Source: Streptacidiphilus albus JL83 (GTDB lineage: Bacteria > Actinomycetota > Actinomycetes > Streptomycetales > Streptomycetaceae). From it: 64,000 bases of DNA. Below are positions 51,592 to 61,264 of the stretch, piece by piece. Where the stretch lies: contig NZ_JQML01000001.1 of the NCBI RefSeq assembly GCF_000744705.1, positions 5,218,017-5,282,016 on the forward strand, in the 5' to 3' direction. The notes under the pieces were generated by a model that had not been told where the DNA came from, ran no database searches, and worked only from the letters and a program-made list of their open reading frames with translations. A program made the position numbers and the translations under genes. The stretch's first letter is position 1, and each line of letters begins with the position of its first letter.

Positions 51592-52087
51592 CCGACCATG
51601 GCCGGTTCCGGTGCCCCTACCAGCGCGGTGCGGGGTCCGGCGGCCGGATGGTCGTAGACACGCCGAAAGAGTCGGATCTTCGCTCGATCCGACCGACGGC
51701 AGTCCTATCATCCGGCTTGTATCGGTCTGTCCAATCCCCTGGCCGATTCGGTCCACCCGGCACCGCGTCCGGTCCGTCGAGCGCACAGTTGCACAGCACA
51801 GCACACAGCAGGGCAGACAGCGGTAAACCGTGGTCGACCAGCCCAGGTCCGGCCAATCCCCAGCCTCTTCTGAGCCATACCCACGACCGTCGACGGTGAT
51901 CTGCCCAGCGGGAACGACCGCTCTCGGGTTACCGTTCGAGTGGCGTCGGGTGGGTTCCACCGACGGCAGAGCGGCAAGCGTCCGTTTGACAAGGGGGACC
52001 TGGGTACGGTCACACTCCGCTTTCAGGGACGTTTCCTCAGTGAAGCGGACCGACGGCCCCCCACACGACCGGGAGAGAAGAGCGAAG
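51592..52087. promoter_or_regulatory. 496-bp leader/promoter region of topA
   Basis: No gene. Two AT-richer patches (51700-51735, 51955-51995) are visible. TTGACA (51986-51991) is a perfect -35 hexamer, but the best downstream hexamer TACGGT lies only 13 bp away; other spacings give poor -10 boxes. A short or odd spacer would suit a supercoiling-sensitive topA promoter. Alternative -10-like words near 51709 (TATCAT) exist. Confidence 0.4.
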
Positions 52088-55021
52088 GTGTCCCCGACCA
52101 GCGAGACCGCACGCGAAGGACGGCGACTCGTGATCGTCGAGTCGCCGGCCAAGGCGAAGACGATCAAGGGCTACCTAGGCCCCGGATACGTGGTCGAGGC
52201 GAGCGTCGGGCATATCCGCGACCTGCCCGGCACCGCCGCCGAGGTACCCGACGGCTACACCGGCGAGGTGCGCCGGCTCGGCATCGACGTTGAGCACGAC
52301 TTCGAGCCGGTCTATGTCGTCAACGCAGACAAGAAGGCCCAGGTCGCGAAGCTCAAGTCGCTGCTGAAGGACGCCGACGAACTCTTCCTCGCCACCGATG
52401 AGGACCGCGAGGGGGAGGCCATCGCCTGGCACCTCCAGGAGGTGCTGCGCCCCAAGGTGCCGGTGCACCGGATGGTCTTCCACGAGATCACCAAGGACGC
52501 CATCCAGGCGGCGGTCAACAACCCCCGCGAGCTGAACAAGCGCCTGGTCGACGCCCAGGAGACGCGCCGGATCCTCGACCGCCTCTACGGCTACGAGGTC
52601 TCGCCGGTGCTCTGGAAGAAGGTCATGCCGAAGCTCTCGGCGGGCCGCGTCCAGTCCGTCGCCACCCGGCTGGTGGTGGAGCGCGAGCGGGAGCGGATGG
52701 CGTTCCGCTCGGCCTCCTACTGGGACCTGACCGCGGTCTTCTCCTCGGCCACCGCGACCGAGGGCGACCCCGGCACCTTCGGCGCCCGGCTGTCCTCCGT
52801 GGACGGCCGCCGGGTCGCCGCCGGCCGCGACTTCGACTCCCTCGGCCGGCTCAAGGCCGGCTCCGCCCAGGTCCTGCACCTGGACGAGGAGGCCGCCCGG
52901 GCACTGGCGGCCGGACTGGCCGGCGCGGACTTCCGGGTCCGCAGCGTCGAGTCCAAGCCCTACCGCCGCTCCCCGTACGCGCCGTTCCGCACCACCACCA
53001 TGCAGCAGGAGGCCGGGCGCAAGCTGGGCTTCGGTGCGAAGCGGGCGATGGACGTGGCGCAGAAGCTGTACGAGAACGGCTTCATCACCTATATGCGTAC
53101 CGACTCGACCACGCTCTCGGAAACGGCCGTCAACGCCGCCCGGGCCCAGGTCGAGCAGCTCTACGGACGCGAGTACCTGCCGGACGCGCCCCGGGTCTAC
53201 ACCGGCAAGGTCAAGAACGCGCAGGAGGCGCACGAGGCGATCCGCCCCTCCGGCGACCGTTTCCGCACCCCGGCCGAGACCGGGCTGCGCGGCGACGAGT
53301 TCCGGCTCTACGAGCTGATCTGGATGCGCACCGTCGCCTCCCAGATGAAGGACGCGGTCGGCCAGTCGGTCACCGTCAAGGTCGGCGGGACCGCCACCGA
53401 CGCCCGGACCGCGACCACCCGGGACGTCGAGTTCTCCGCCACCGGCAAGATCATCACCTTCCACGGCTTCCTCAAGGCCTATGTCGAGGGCCGCGACGAC
53501 CCGGACGCCGAGCTGGACGACCGTGAGCGCCGGCTGCCGCCGGTCGCCGAGGGCGACGCCCTGGGCGCCGAGGAGATCAACCCCGACGGCCACGCCACCA
53601 AGCCCCCGGCCCGCTTCACCGAGGCGTCGCTGATCAAGGACCTGGAGGACCGCGAGATCGGCCGCCCCTCCACCTACGCCGCGATCATCGACACCATCGT
53701 CGCCCGCCGCTACGTCTTCAAGAAGGGCACGGCCCTGGTCCCGTCCTTCCTGGCGCTGGCCGTGGTCCGACTGCTGGAGGAGCACTTCGGCCGGCTGGTC
53801 GACTACGACTTCACCGCCAAGATGGAGAACGACCTCGACGGGATCGCCCGCGGCGAGGGCGCCTCGGTGCCCTGGCTGCGCCGGTTCTACTACGGCGAGG
53901 CCGCCCAGGGCGACGTCGGCCCCTCGGCCGCCGACGCCGGCAACGGCGACGGCGACCACCTCGGCGGACTCAAGGAACTGGTCACCGACCTCGGTGCGAT
54001 CGACGCCCGGGAGATCAGCTCGTTCCCGCTGGGCGACAGCGGCATCGTGCTCCGCGTCGGGCGCTACGGCCCCTACGTGGAGAAGGGCGAGCAGCGCGCC
54101 GACGTCCCGGACGAGCTGGCGCCGGACGAGCTCACCGTCGAGCTGGCCGAGGAACTGCTGGCCAAGCCCAGCGGGGTGCGCGAGCTGGGCACCGACCCGG
54201 TCAGCGGCAACGAGATCGTCGCCAAGGACGGCCGCTACGGCCCGTACTTCACCGAGGTCCTGCCCGAGGGCACGCCGAAGACCGGCAAGAACGCGGTCAA
54301 GCCGCGCACCCAGTCGCTGCTCAGCACGATGAGCCTGGACACGGTCACCCTTGAGGACGCGCTCAAGGTCTTCGGCCTGCCGAGGATCGTCGGCGCCGAC
54401 CCGGAGGGCGTGGAGATCAGCGCCCAGAACGGCCGCTACGGCCCGTACCTCAAGAAGGGCACCGACTCGCGCTCCCTGGAGAACGAGGAGCAGATGTTCA
54501 CGGTGACCCTGGAGGAGGCGCTCGCGATCTACGCCACCCCCAAGGCCCGCGGCCGGGCCGCGGCCAAGCCGCCGCTGAAGGAACTGGGCACCGACCCGGT
54601 CAGCGAGCGTCCGGTCGTGGTGAAGGACGGCCGCTTCGGGGCGTATGTGACGGATGGTGAGACCAACGCCACACTTCGCCGCGAGGACAGCGTCGAGGAG
54701 ATCACCCCGGAGCGCGGCTACGAGCTGCTGGCGGAGAAGCGCGCCAAGGGGCCGGTGAAGAAGACCGCGAAGAAGGCCCCGGCCAAGAAGGCGACGGCGA
54801 AGAAGGCCCCGGCCAAGAAGGCGGCGACGGCCAAGAAGGCCCCGGCGAAGAAGGCGGCAGCCACCAAGGCGACCGCCGACGGGGCGGCCGCGACCGGCTC
54901 CGCGGCGGCCAAGGCCGCTGTGAAGAAGGCCACGGTCAAGAAGACCGCGGCCAAGACCGTGGCGGCGGAGGCAGGCACCGCCAAGAAGGCCGCGACGGTG
55001 CAGGCCTCGGCCGCCGAGTAG
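52088..55021 (+). CDS. topA: DNA topoisomerase I
   Basis: The product has 977 residues. VIVESPAKAKTIKGYLGPGY starts the Toprim domain, LATDEDREGEAIAWHLQEVL its acidic triad, and FITYMRTDSTTLS holds the nicking tyrosine (Y335). Four C-terminal repeats of the DGRYGPY type (GRYGPYVEKG, DGRYGPYFTEV, GRYGPYLKKG, DGRFGAYVTDG) replace zinc fingers. A 100-residue Lys/Ala tail (KKTAKKAPAKKATAKKAPAK) gives processivity in streptomycetes. It relaxes negative supercoils. The GTG at 52088 (SPTSETAREGRRLV) is the conserved start, though the ribosome site is weak. Confidence 0.97.
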   Translation: MSPTSETAREGRRLVIVESPAKAKTIKGYLGPGYVVEASVGHIRDLPGTAAEVPDGYTGEVRRLGIDVEHDFEPVYVVNADKKAQVAKLKSLLKDADELFLATDEDREGEAIAWHLQEVLRPKVPVHRMVFHEITKDAIQAAVNNPRELNKRLVDAQETRRILDRLYGYEVSPVLWKKVMPKLSAGRVQSVATRLVVERERERMAFRSASYWDLTAVFSSATATEGDPGTFGARLSSVDGRRVAAGRDFDSLGRLKAGSAQVLHLDEEAARALAAGLAGADFRVRSVESKPYRRSPYAPFRTTTMQQEAGRKLGFGAKRAMDVAQKLYENGFITYMRTDSTTLSETAVNAARAQVEQLYGREYLPDAPRVYTGKVKNAQEAHEAIRPSGDRFRTPAETGLRGDEFRLYELIWMRTVASQMKDAVGQSVTVKVGGTATDARTATTRDVEFSATGKIITFHGFLKAYVEGRDDPDAELDDRERRLPPVAEGDALGAEEINPDGHATKPPARFTEASLIKDLEDREIGRPSTYAAIIDTIVARRYVFKKGTALVPSFLALAVVRLLEEHFGRLVDYDFTAKMENDLDGIARGEGASVPWLRRFYYGEAAQGDVGPSAADAGNGDGDHLGGLKELVTDLGAIDAREISSFPLGDSGIVLRVGRYGPYVEKGEQRADVPDELAPDELTVELAEELLAKPSGVRELGTDPVSGNEIVAKDGRYGPYFTEVLPEGTPKTGKNAVKPRTQSLLSTMSLDTVTLEDALKVFGLPRIVGADPEGVEISAQNGRYGPYLKKGTDSRSLENEEQMFTVTLEEALAIYATPKARGRAAAKPPLKELGTDPVSERPVVVKDGRFGAYVTDGETNATLRREDSVEEITPERGYELLAEKRAKGPVKKTAKKAPAKKATAKKAPAKKAATAKKAPAKKAAATKATADGAAATGSAAAKAAVKKATVKKTAAKTVAAEAGTAKKAATVQASAAE

Positions 55022-55058
55022 CCGTCGAGTAGCCACCGGCCAACGCTCGTTGCCGCTC

Positions 55059-55102
55059 CGGCGCCGCTCCGGTCCCGCACTCCCGGGACCGGAGCGGCGC
55101 CG
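55059..55102 (+). terminator. 19-bp stem terminator after topA
   Basis: Positions 55059-55077 pair perfectly with 55084-55102 around a 6-base loop. It starts 37 bp after the topA stop codon and is among the strongest hairpins in the window. Confidence 0.85.
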
Positions 55103-55213
55103 TCCTCCGTCACCGTCGCCGAGCCGCTCCGGTCTGTCACGGGCCTGTCCTGAACCCTCGTCCGCCGGTTCAACGACCCCTACGATGACGGCCCCTCCGG
55201 TTAGGCTGGCCGC

Positions 55214-58200
55214 ATGACGAGTGCGGAACTACCCGGATCCGACCGCCCCCAGCCTGCCGCCCGAGCCGAGACCGAGCGCGCGCGGGCCGTCCTGCGTGTC
55301 CGCCCGTACCGGCGGATGTGGCGGACGCAGCTGCTGGACGGTATCGGCGACCGGCTGGGGCTGCTGGTCCTGCTGATGCTCACCTGGACCGCAGCCGGAG
55401 AGAACGGCGTGTTCGGCGACACCGACCGGGGACTGCTGCTGGCCGTCGCCGCGGTCTTCGGCGTCCGGCTGGTCGGCACGGTCCTCTTCGGCGCCGCCCT
55501 GCTCGGGCCGGTCGCCCAGCTGACCCACCGGCTCGACCGCCGCTGGACCCTCCTCGGCGCGGACGCGCTGCGGGTCGTGCTGCTCGCACTCGCTCCCTTC
55601 TGGGCGGACTGGACCTCGTCCCAGGCCACGATCTGGCTGCTCGTCAGCGTCTTCCTGGCCGCCGTCGCCGAGCGGTTCGCCGTCGTCGTCCGTGAGTCCA
55701 CCGGACCGCAGCTGCTGCCGGCCGCCGACCCGGGCACGAGCCCGCTCGACCAGCGACCGGCGCTGCGCCGGATCGACCGCTGGACCGGCTACGCGACCGT
55801 GCCGCTGGCCGCCGTCGTCCTCGCCGTCGTCATGGTCATCGAGAACGGCCTGGCCACCGGCATCGGCTGGCTGAACGACCATCAGGGCGCGCTCGCGGCC
55901 TTCGCCGCCGCCGGCATCTTCCTGGCCGCCGCCGTCCGGCTCTACCCGCAGAGCCTCCCGGCCGCCCCGGCCGCAGCCCTGCCGCCCCGGTCCCCGCTGA
56001 CCGGTCTGCGGGCCCCCGCCGACACCACGCTCGGCCTCGGCCCGCGCGGACGCACCGGCAGCTCCGTCTTCTTCAGCTTCGCCGTCACCGGCGCGGTCGG
56101 CGCCATGGCCGCCTTCGCCGGCCTGGCCCTACCGCACGCCTACGACCTCGGCGCCGGACCGGTCGGCTTCGCGCTGCTGGTCCTCGCCGCCGCCGGCACC
56201 CCGCTGCTCGGCCTGCGGATCGCCCCGTCGGTGCTGCCCGCGCTGAGCCGCCGCCGGCTGCTGCCGCTGGCCCTGGGCACCACCGCCGTCGCGCTGATCC
56301 TCAGCGGCCTGGTCGTCGACTACGTGCTGGCCCTGGTGCTGGTCGTGCTCGCGGGCACCGCGGCCGGCACGGCCGTCCGCACCGGGCGCGCGCTGCTCGA
56401 CCAGGAGACCGAGGAGGCCCGGCAGCCCAAGGTCGCCGAGCACCTGCACGCGATGCTGCGCACCGCCGTCGGCGCCGCGCTGGTCCTGGCCCCGCTGCTG
56501 GGAGCGGCCATCGGCGGCCAGTACTACAACAGCGCGACGGTCGACTTCGACCACGGCGGCGCGGGTCTGGCGATCGCCGTCGTCGGCCTGCTGCTGCTGG
56601 TCCTCTCCGTGGTGGTGCTGGCCCGCGTCGACGACCGCCGTCGCGTCGCCCCGTTCACCCGGGACGTCTGGGACGCCCTGCGCGGCGACCGGCAGCCGGT
56701 GCCGCACCAGGCCGGCCACGGCTACTTCATCGCCCTGGAGGGCGGCGACGGCGCCGGCAAGTCCACCCAGGCCCAGGCCCTCGCCGAGTGGATCCGCAGC
56801 AAGGGCCACGAGGTCGTGGTCACCCGCGAGCCCGGCGGCAGCGCGATCGGCCAGCGGCTGCGCGCGATGCTGCTGGACGTCGGCAACACCGGCATCTCGC
56901 ACCGCGCCGAGGCCCTGCTGTACGCGGCCGACCGGGCCGAGCACGTGGAGACGGTGATCCGGCCCGCGCTGGAGCGCGGAGCCGTGGTCATCACCGACCG
57001 CTACCTGGACTCCTCCATCGCCTACCAGGGCGCCGGCCGGGACCTGTCCGGCAGCGAGGTCGGCCGGATCAACCGCTGGGCCACCGAGGGCCTGGTCCCG
57101 GACCTGACGGTGCTGCTGGACGTCGATCCGGAGGCGGCGCGCGAGCGCTTCACCGAGGCGCTGGACCGGCTTGAGTCCGAGCCGCTGGAGTTCCACAGCC
57201 GGGTCCGCGCCGGGTTCCTCGGCCTCGCCGCCGCCGATCCCGCCCGCTACCTGGTCGTCGACGCCGGCCAGCCGCCGGCCGCGGTGACCAGCGCCATCCG
57301 GCACCGGCTCGACCGTGAGCTGCCGCTCTCCGAGCAGGAGAAGGCCGCCCAGGCGGAGCAGGAACGGTTGGCCCGGGAGGCCGAGGCCGCCCGACTGGTC
57401 GCCGAGGCCAAGGCGAAGGCCGAGGCCGAGCAGGCCGAGCGGGACAAGCAGGCGCTGCTGGAGCGGCTGCGGATGGAGGCCGAGGAGCAGGCCAAGGCCC
57501 GCCAGGCCGAGGAGGACCGCCGCGCGGCCGAGGTCGCCCGGCTCGCCGCCGAGGAGGCCCGCAAGCAGGCCCTGGCCGAGGCCGACCGCCGGGCCGCGGA
57601 GGAGGCGGAGCGCCGCGAGGCGGAGCTCGCCGCCCGCCGCCACGCCGAGGCCGAGACCGCGCGCCTGGCCGAGCTGGAGCGCCAGCGCGAGGTCAGGCGG
57701 GAGGAGGAGCGCCGCCGCGCCGAGGACGCGCTGCGCCGGGCCGAGGAGGCCCGCCGGGCCCGGGACGCGGCAGCAGCGGCAGCGGCATCGGCATCGATCG
57801 GCTCCGGCGACGCTCCGACGGTCGAGACCCCGGTGGTCGGCGCCCTGCGGGCCGAGCCCGGCAACGCCGAGCCCCCCACCGCCGAACTGCCGGTCGTCGA
57901 GCCCGCGACCGCCGAGCTGCCGGTCGTGGAGACCACGGCTCCGGACGCCCGGACCGAGGTGATCCCGGCCGTGACCGACACGGCTCCGGAGGCCCTGACC
58001 GAGGTGATCCCCGCGGTCACCGATGCGCCGCCGAAGCCCAGCACCCCGCCGTCGGCTTCCCCCGTTCCGCCGAGCCCCGCCCCCGGGCAGCCCGCCGGGC
58101 AGCCGGACGCCGAGCCGGCGCCCGGGGCCGAGTCCGAGCCCGGATCCGGACCCGGCTCGGAGCCGGGCACTGGCTCCGCCTCCGGATCGGGATCCGGATC

Positions 58201-58654
58201 CGCCTCCGCGGCCGCCTCCGGATCCGTTTCCGGGTCCGCCTCCGGGTCCGGCGTCACACCGGTCTCGGCGAACGAGCGGACCGCGGTGCTGCCGCCGCTG
58301 CCGAAGGCCTGGCGGGTGGCCAGGCCGCGCAGCTCGGAGAGCGTGCAGGACCGGGTCCCCGAGTGGCTCTTCCGTCCGGAGGAGGGGACGGTCGAGACCG
58401 GTCACCGTCCGGTGGCCGCGCCCGCCGACGTCACCTCGACCCGGGAGATGCCCGCCGTCTCCGTGCCCGGGCCCGACGCCGATCCGGAGTCGACCACGGT
58501 GCTGCCGCGTGGCCGCTACGACTGGGCCGAGGAGACCCCGCTGGACAACCTGCCGAGCCTGACCGACGAACTGCTCGGTTCCCGTGACGAGTGGGCGCAG
58601 TGGCACGACAGCGGCGAGGAGGGCCCCGAGCCCGAGCGGCGGGGCAGGCGCTGA
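55214..58654 (+). CDS. tmk: MFS-fold membrane domain fused to thymidylate kinase
   Basis: The product has 1146 residues. The first 485 residues form about 12 membrane helices of the MFS type. Residues 500-710 are a thymidylate kinase: ALEGGDGAGKSTQAQALAEW (P-loop near 510), VTREPGGSAIGQRLR, and ITDRYLDSSIAYQGAGRDLS (DRY). Residues 710-870 are a long Ala/Glu/Arg coiled coil, and the rest is Pro/Ser/Gly-rich low complexity. dTMP phosphorylation is essential for DNA synthesis. A membrane-fused Tmk next to topA is known in S. coelicolor. The role of the MFS part is unclear. Confidence 0.93.
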   Translation: MTSAELPGSDRPQPAARAETERARAVLRVRPYRRMWRTQLLDGIGDRLGLLVLLMLTWTAAGENGVFGDTDRGLLLAVAAVFGVRLVGTVLFGAALLGPVAQLTHRLDRRWTLLGADALRVVLLALAPFWADWTSSQATIWLLVSVFLAAVAERFAVVVRESTGPQLLPAADPGTSPLDQRPALRRIDRWTGYATVPLAAVVLAVVMVIENGLATGIGWLNDHQGALAAFAAAGIFLAAAVRLYPQSLPAAPAAALPPRSPLTGLRAPADTTLGLGPRGRTGSSVFFSFAVTGAVGAMAAFAGLALPHAYDLGAGPVGFALLVLAAAGTPLLGLRIAPSVLPALSRRRLLPLALGTTAVALILSGLVVDYVLALVLVVLAGTAAGTAVRTGRALLDQETEEARQPKVAEHLHAMLRTAVGAALVLAPLLGAAIGGQYYNSATVDFDHGGAGLAIAVVGLLLLVLSVVVLARVDDRRRVAPFTRDVWDALRGDRQPVPHQAGHGYFIALEGGDGAGKSTQAQALAEWIRSKGHEVVVTREPGGSAIGQRLRAMLLDVGNTGISHRAEALLYAADRAEHVETVIRPALERGAVVITDRYLDSSIAYQGAGRDLSGSEVGRINRWATEGLVPDLTVLLDVDPEAARERFTEALDRLESEPLEFHSRVRAGFLGLAAADPARYLVVDAGQPPAAVTSAIRHRLDRELPLSEQEKAAQAEQERLAREAEAARLVAEAKAKAEAEQAERDKQALLERLRMEAEEQAKARQAEEDRRAAEVARLAAEEARKQALAEADRRAAEEAERREAELAARRHAEAETARLAELERQREVRREEERRRAEDALRRAEEARRARDAAAAAAASASIGSGDAPTVETPVVGALRAEPGNAEPPTAELPVVEPATAELPVVETTAPDARTEVIPAVTDTAPEALTEVIPAVTDAPPKPSTPPSASPVPPSPAPGQPAGQPDAEPAPGAESEPGSGPGSEPGTGSASGSGSGSASAAASGSVSGSASGSGVTPVSANERTAVLPPLPKAWRVARPRSSESVQDRVPEWLFRPEEGTVETGHRPVAAPADVTSTREMPAVSVPGPDADPESTTVLPRGRYDWAEETPLDNLPSLTDELLGSRDEWAQWHDSGEEGPEPERRGRR

Positions 58655-58773
58655 GCCGGGCGCAGGGCCTTCGGTCGAGCCGTCGGCGGGCGCGCCCTGT
58701 CGGTGCCGCCCGCTAGGGTCGGTGCAGAGCGGACGAGCAGTGCGGCAGACAGACAGGGCACCGGAGTGACAGC

Positions 58774-59970
58774 GTGAGCGTGTGGGACGACATCGTCGGC
58801 CAGGACGCGGTGGTGGAGCAGTTGGTCACCGCCGCCCGGGCGGCCCGCGCCGTGCTGACCGGTGAGGGTGGCGACACCTCGGGGATGACCCACGCCTGGC
58901 TGTTCACCGGTCCGCCCGGCTCCGGCCGTTCGACGGCGGCCCGGGCCTTCGCCGCCGCGCTCCAGTGCACCTCACCCGACCTGGAACTGGGAGGGGTGCC
59001 CGGCTGCGGCTTCTGCGAGGGCTGCCACACCGCGCTGATCGGCAGCCACGCCGACGTCGAGATGGTCCGCACCGACGTGCTCAGCATCGGCGTCAAGGAG
59101 ACCCGCGAGCTGGTCCGCAGCGCCTCGATGTCCCCGGCAGGCGGGCGCTGGCAGATCATCGTGCTGGAAGACTCCGACCGGCTCACCGAGGGTGCGGCCA
59201 ACGTGCTGCTCAAGGCCATCGAGGAGCCCGCGCCCCGGACGGTGTGGCTGCTGTGCGCGCCGTCGGTCGAGGACGCGCTGCCGACGATCCGCTCCCGCTG
59301 CCGACTGCTGGTGCTGCGCACCCCGCCGGTCCCGGCGGTCGCCGACGTGCTGGTGCGGCGCGACGGCATCGAGCCGGAGCTGGCGATGTTCGCGGCCCGC
59401 GCGGCCCAGGGACACATCGGCCGGGCCCGCCGACTGGCCACCGACCCCGCCGCGCGCGAGCGCCGCGCCGAGGTGCTGGCGCTGCCGATGCGCGTCGCCG
59501 ACCTCGGCGCCTGCCTGGCCGGGGCGCAGAAGCTGATCGACGCGGCGACGGCCGACGCCAAGCAGGTCGCGGAGGAGGTCGACACCAAGGAGACCGAGGA
59601 GATGCGGGCCGCGCTGGGTGCGGCGGCCGGTATCGGCGGGCGGATGCCGCGCGGCACGGCCGGTGCGATGAAGGAACTGGAGGACCGGCAGAAGCGCCGG
59701 GCCACCCGGACCCAGCGGGACACCCTGGACCGGGCGCTGATCGACCTGTCCGCCTTCTACCGCGATGTGCTGGCCCTGCAGTTCGGCGCAGGCGGCGAAC
59801 TGAACTGCGAGGACCTGCGCCCTGCGGTGCAGCGGGTCGCGGGGGAGTCCACGCCGGAGTCGACGCTGCGTCGGATCGAGGCCGTGCTGGCCTGCCGCCG
59901 GGCGCTGGAACGCAACGTGACCCCGCTGCTGGCGGTCGAGGCGATGACGGTGGCGCTCCGCGCGGGCTGA
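58774..59970 (+). CDS. holB: DNA polymerase III delta' subunit
   Basis: The product has 398 residues. WLFTGPPGSGRSTAARAF is the Walker A of the clamp-loader fold with Arg in place of Lys, typical of the non-ATPase delta' subunit. GCGFCEGC is part of the zinc module, and VLEDSDRLTEGAANVLLKAI is the stator region. It loads the beta clamp with DnaX and HolA. The GTG start has GGAG upstream. It lies 119 bp after tmk, as in other streptomycetes. Confidence 0.93.
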   Translation: MSVWDDIVGQDAVVEQLVTAARAARAVLTGEGGDTSGMTHAWLFTGPPGSGRSTAARAFAAALQCTSPDLELGGVPGCGFCEGCHTALIGSHADVEMVRTDVLSIGVKETRELVRSASMSPAGGRWQIIVLEDSDRLTEGAANVLLKAIEEPAPRTVWLLCAPSVEDALPTIRSRCRLLVLRTPPVPAVADVLVRRDGIEPELAMFAARAAQGHIGRARRLATDPAARERRAEVLALPMRVADLGACLAGAQKLIDAATADAKQVAEEVDTKETEEMRAALGAAAGIGGRMPRGTAGAMKELEDRQKRRATRTQRDTLDRALIDLSAFYRDVLALQFGAGGELNCEDLRPAVQRVAGESTPESTLRRIEAVLACRRALERNVTPLLAVEAMTVALRAG

Positions 59971-60013
59971 CCGCGCGTCATGCCCGGGCTCCCCGCCGGG
60001 CCTCGTACCGACC

Positions 60014-60052
60014 GGGGCCTCATGCCGGGGCCTCACGCCGGGGCCTCATGCC
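60014..60052. repeat. three tandem 13-bp GGGGCCTCAYGCC units
   Basis: Units at 60014, 60027 and 60040 are identical except one T/C change. They lie in the 171-bp gap between holB and the frame-broken esterase gene, just before its promoter. Confidence 0.85.
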
Positions 60053-60141
60053 CGCGCGCCCCACTTGGTGCGTCAGGGCCGCCTCGTCCCGGTCGCTCCT
60101 CTTTCGGCCGTCGCCCGATCGGGTGACAGTTGCTGCGGAGC

Positions 60142-60543
60142 GTGACGGGGACCGGCCCGGTTGGGGATGGCCTTCAAGTGATCTTTGCGGTGCTACTGGT
60201 GGCGGGCGTCTCGACGGCAATGTGGCTGGGCTGCGCGGCACAACGCTGCTGGCGCGAGCAACGGTCGGTGCTGGCCTACGAGCTGACGCCGCGCTATGTC
60301 GGCGCCGCCGTGCGCGGAGCGGCCGCGCTGGTCGCCCTGGTCTGTGCGACGGTCGGCGGGGTCCAGTTCGTCGCGGCACGCTCCGTGCCGGCGTCCCTCG
60401 CCGTCGCCGCCGACCGGGCCGTCGCCTCCGACGCCCGGGCCCCCGTCCGCACCGCCGTCCGCACCCCGCCGCCGCCGCCGGCCCGACCCCGGCGGCGGCC
60501 CAGGCTCCCGCCTCCGCAACCGCGCCCCTCGCGGGCATGGTGA
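60142..60543 (+). CDS. N-terminal part of a frame-broken membrane esterase-like gene
   Basis: This frame encodes a membrane helix (VIFAVLLVAGVSTAMWLGCA), a conserved block (CWREQRSVLAYELTPRYVGA) and a second helix (AAALVALVCATVGGVQFVAA). It then enters a Pro-rich linker (RTPPPPPARPR) and stops at 60543. The next frame continues the same linker and an esterase-like domain. Streptomyces homologues, as I recall, are one protein with this arrangement. A one-base loss near 60465-60490, in a run of CCG and C repeats, would explain the split. The start could also be TTG 60130 or GTG 60178. Confidence 0.65.
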   Translation: MTGTGPVGDGLQVIFAVLLVAGVSTAMWLGCAAQRCWREQRSVLAYELTPRYVGAAVRGAAALVALVCATVGGVQFVAARSVPASLAVAADRAVASDARAPVRTAVRTPPPPPARPRRRPRLPPPQPRPSRAW

Positions 60544-61208
60544 CGGTCGGTCATCCGGCCGGGGGCGAGCTGAGGCAGGGCGTGCTGCCGGGCTATCCGG
60601 GGCAGCTGCGGGTCTGGCTTCCGCAGCAGTACCCGCACCACAGCCATCCGCTGCAGGCCCTGGTCGTCCAGGTCGACGACGGGCAGCTGCCGGACGTCCT
60701 GGCCGGGCTGATCGCGGGGGTGGCCGAGGGCCGGGCCAACCCCTTCGTCGTGGTCCTGCCCGGCTGTGCCGGCCCGGTGGACGGGGACCGGCTCCGGGCC
60801 GCCGTGGCCCGGTCGTTCCATGTGGAAGCCGGCGCGCGGTCCTGGGGCGTGCTGGGCGTGGGTCCGGGCGCCGCCTGTGCGGTCGGGACGGAGCTGGCCC
60901 AGCCCGAGTCCTATGCGGCCGGGGCCGGGGTGAGCGGGGCCTACGATCCGCTGCTGCCGGTGCGGTCCGGTGGGCGGTCGGGGGCGCAGTCCACGGTTCG
61001 GCTGCTGCTGGCCGTCGCCCAGCGGGACAGCGCGGGCCAGGCGACGGCGGCCCGGCTGCGGCGTGCGCTCGCCGGGCTGCCGCAGAAGCAGGTGCGGCTG
61101 TCCAACAGCGTGCGCGACGTCGACGACCAGCAGGAGCGGGTCCGGCTGTGCCGGCTCGCGGTCGACTACCTGACCGAGCAGATGGCCCTGAGCTCCCGGT
61201 CGGCGTAG
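60537..61208 (+). CDS. C-terminal part of the frame-broken esterase-like gene
   Basis: This frame begins properly with the linker (PTPAAAQAPASATAPLAG) around 60480, before the ATG at 60537 that overlaps the upstream stop. The domain (QGVLPGYPGQLRVWLPQQY, NPFVVVLPGC, DVDDQQERVRLCRLAVDYLT) resembles actinobacterial secreted esterases of the alpha/beta fold. At the usual Gly-x-Ser-x-Gly nucleophile position the sequence reads WGVLGVGPGAACAV, so the serine is missing. It is either inactive or has a binding role. No ribosome site lies before the ATG, which favours frameshift over two genes. Confidence 0.65.
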   Translation: MVTVGHPAGGELRQGVLPGYPGQLRVWLPQQYPHHSHPLQALVVQVDDGQLPDVLAGLIAGVAEGRANPFVVVLPGCAGPVDGDRLRAAVARSFHVEAGARSWGVLGVGPGAACAVGTELAQPESYAAGAGVSGAYDPLLPVRSGGRSGAQSTVRLLLAVAQRDSAGQATAARLRRALAGLPQKQVRLSNSVRDVDDQQERVRLCRLAVDYLTEQMALSSRSA

Positions 61209-61264
61209 GTCGGCGTAGCCAGTTGTGCCGATACCTTTGGCGTACTCGAAGAGCGGGAGAAACG

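Noticed and set aside
54740-55015. Frameshift in topA, because of the Lys/Ala tail
   Set aside because: Such tails are normal in streptomycete TopA proteins.
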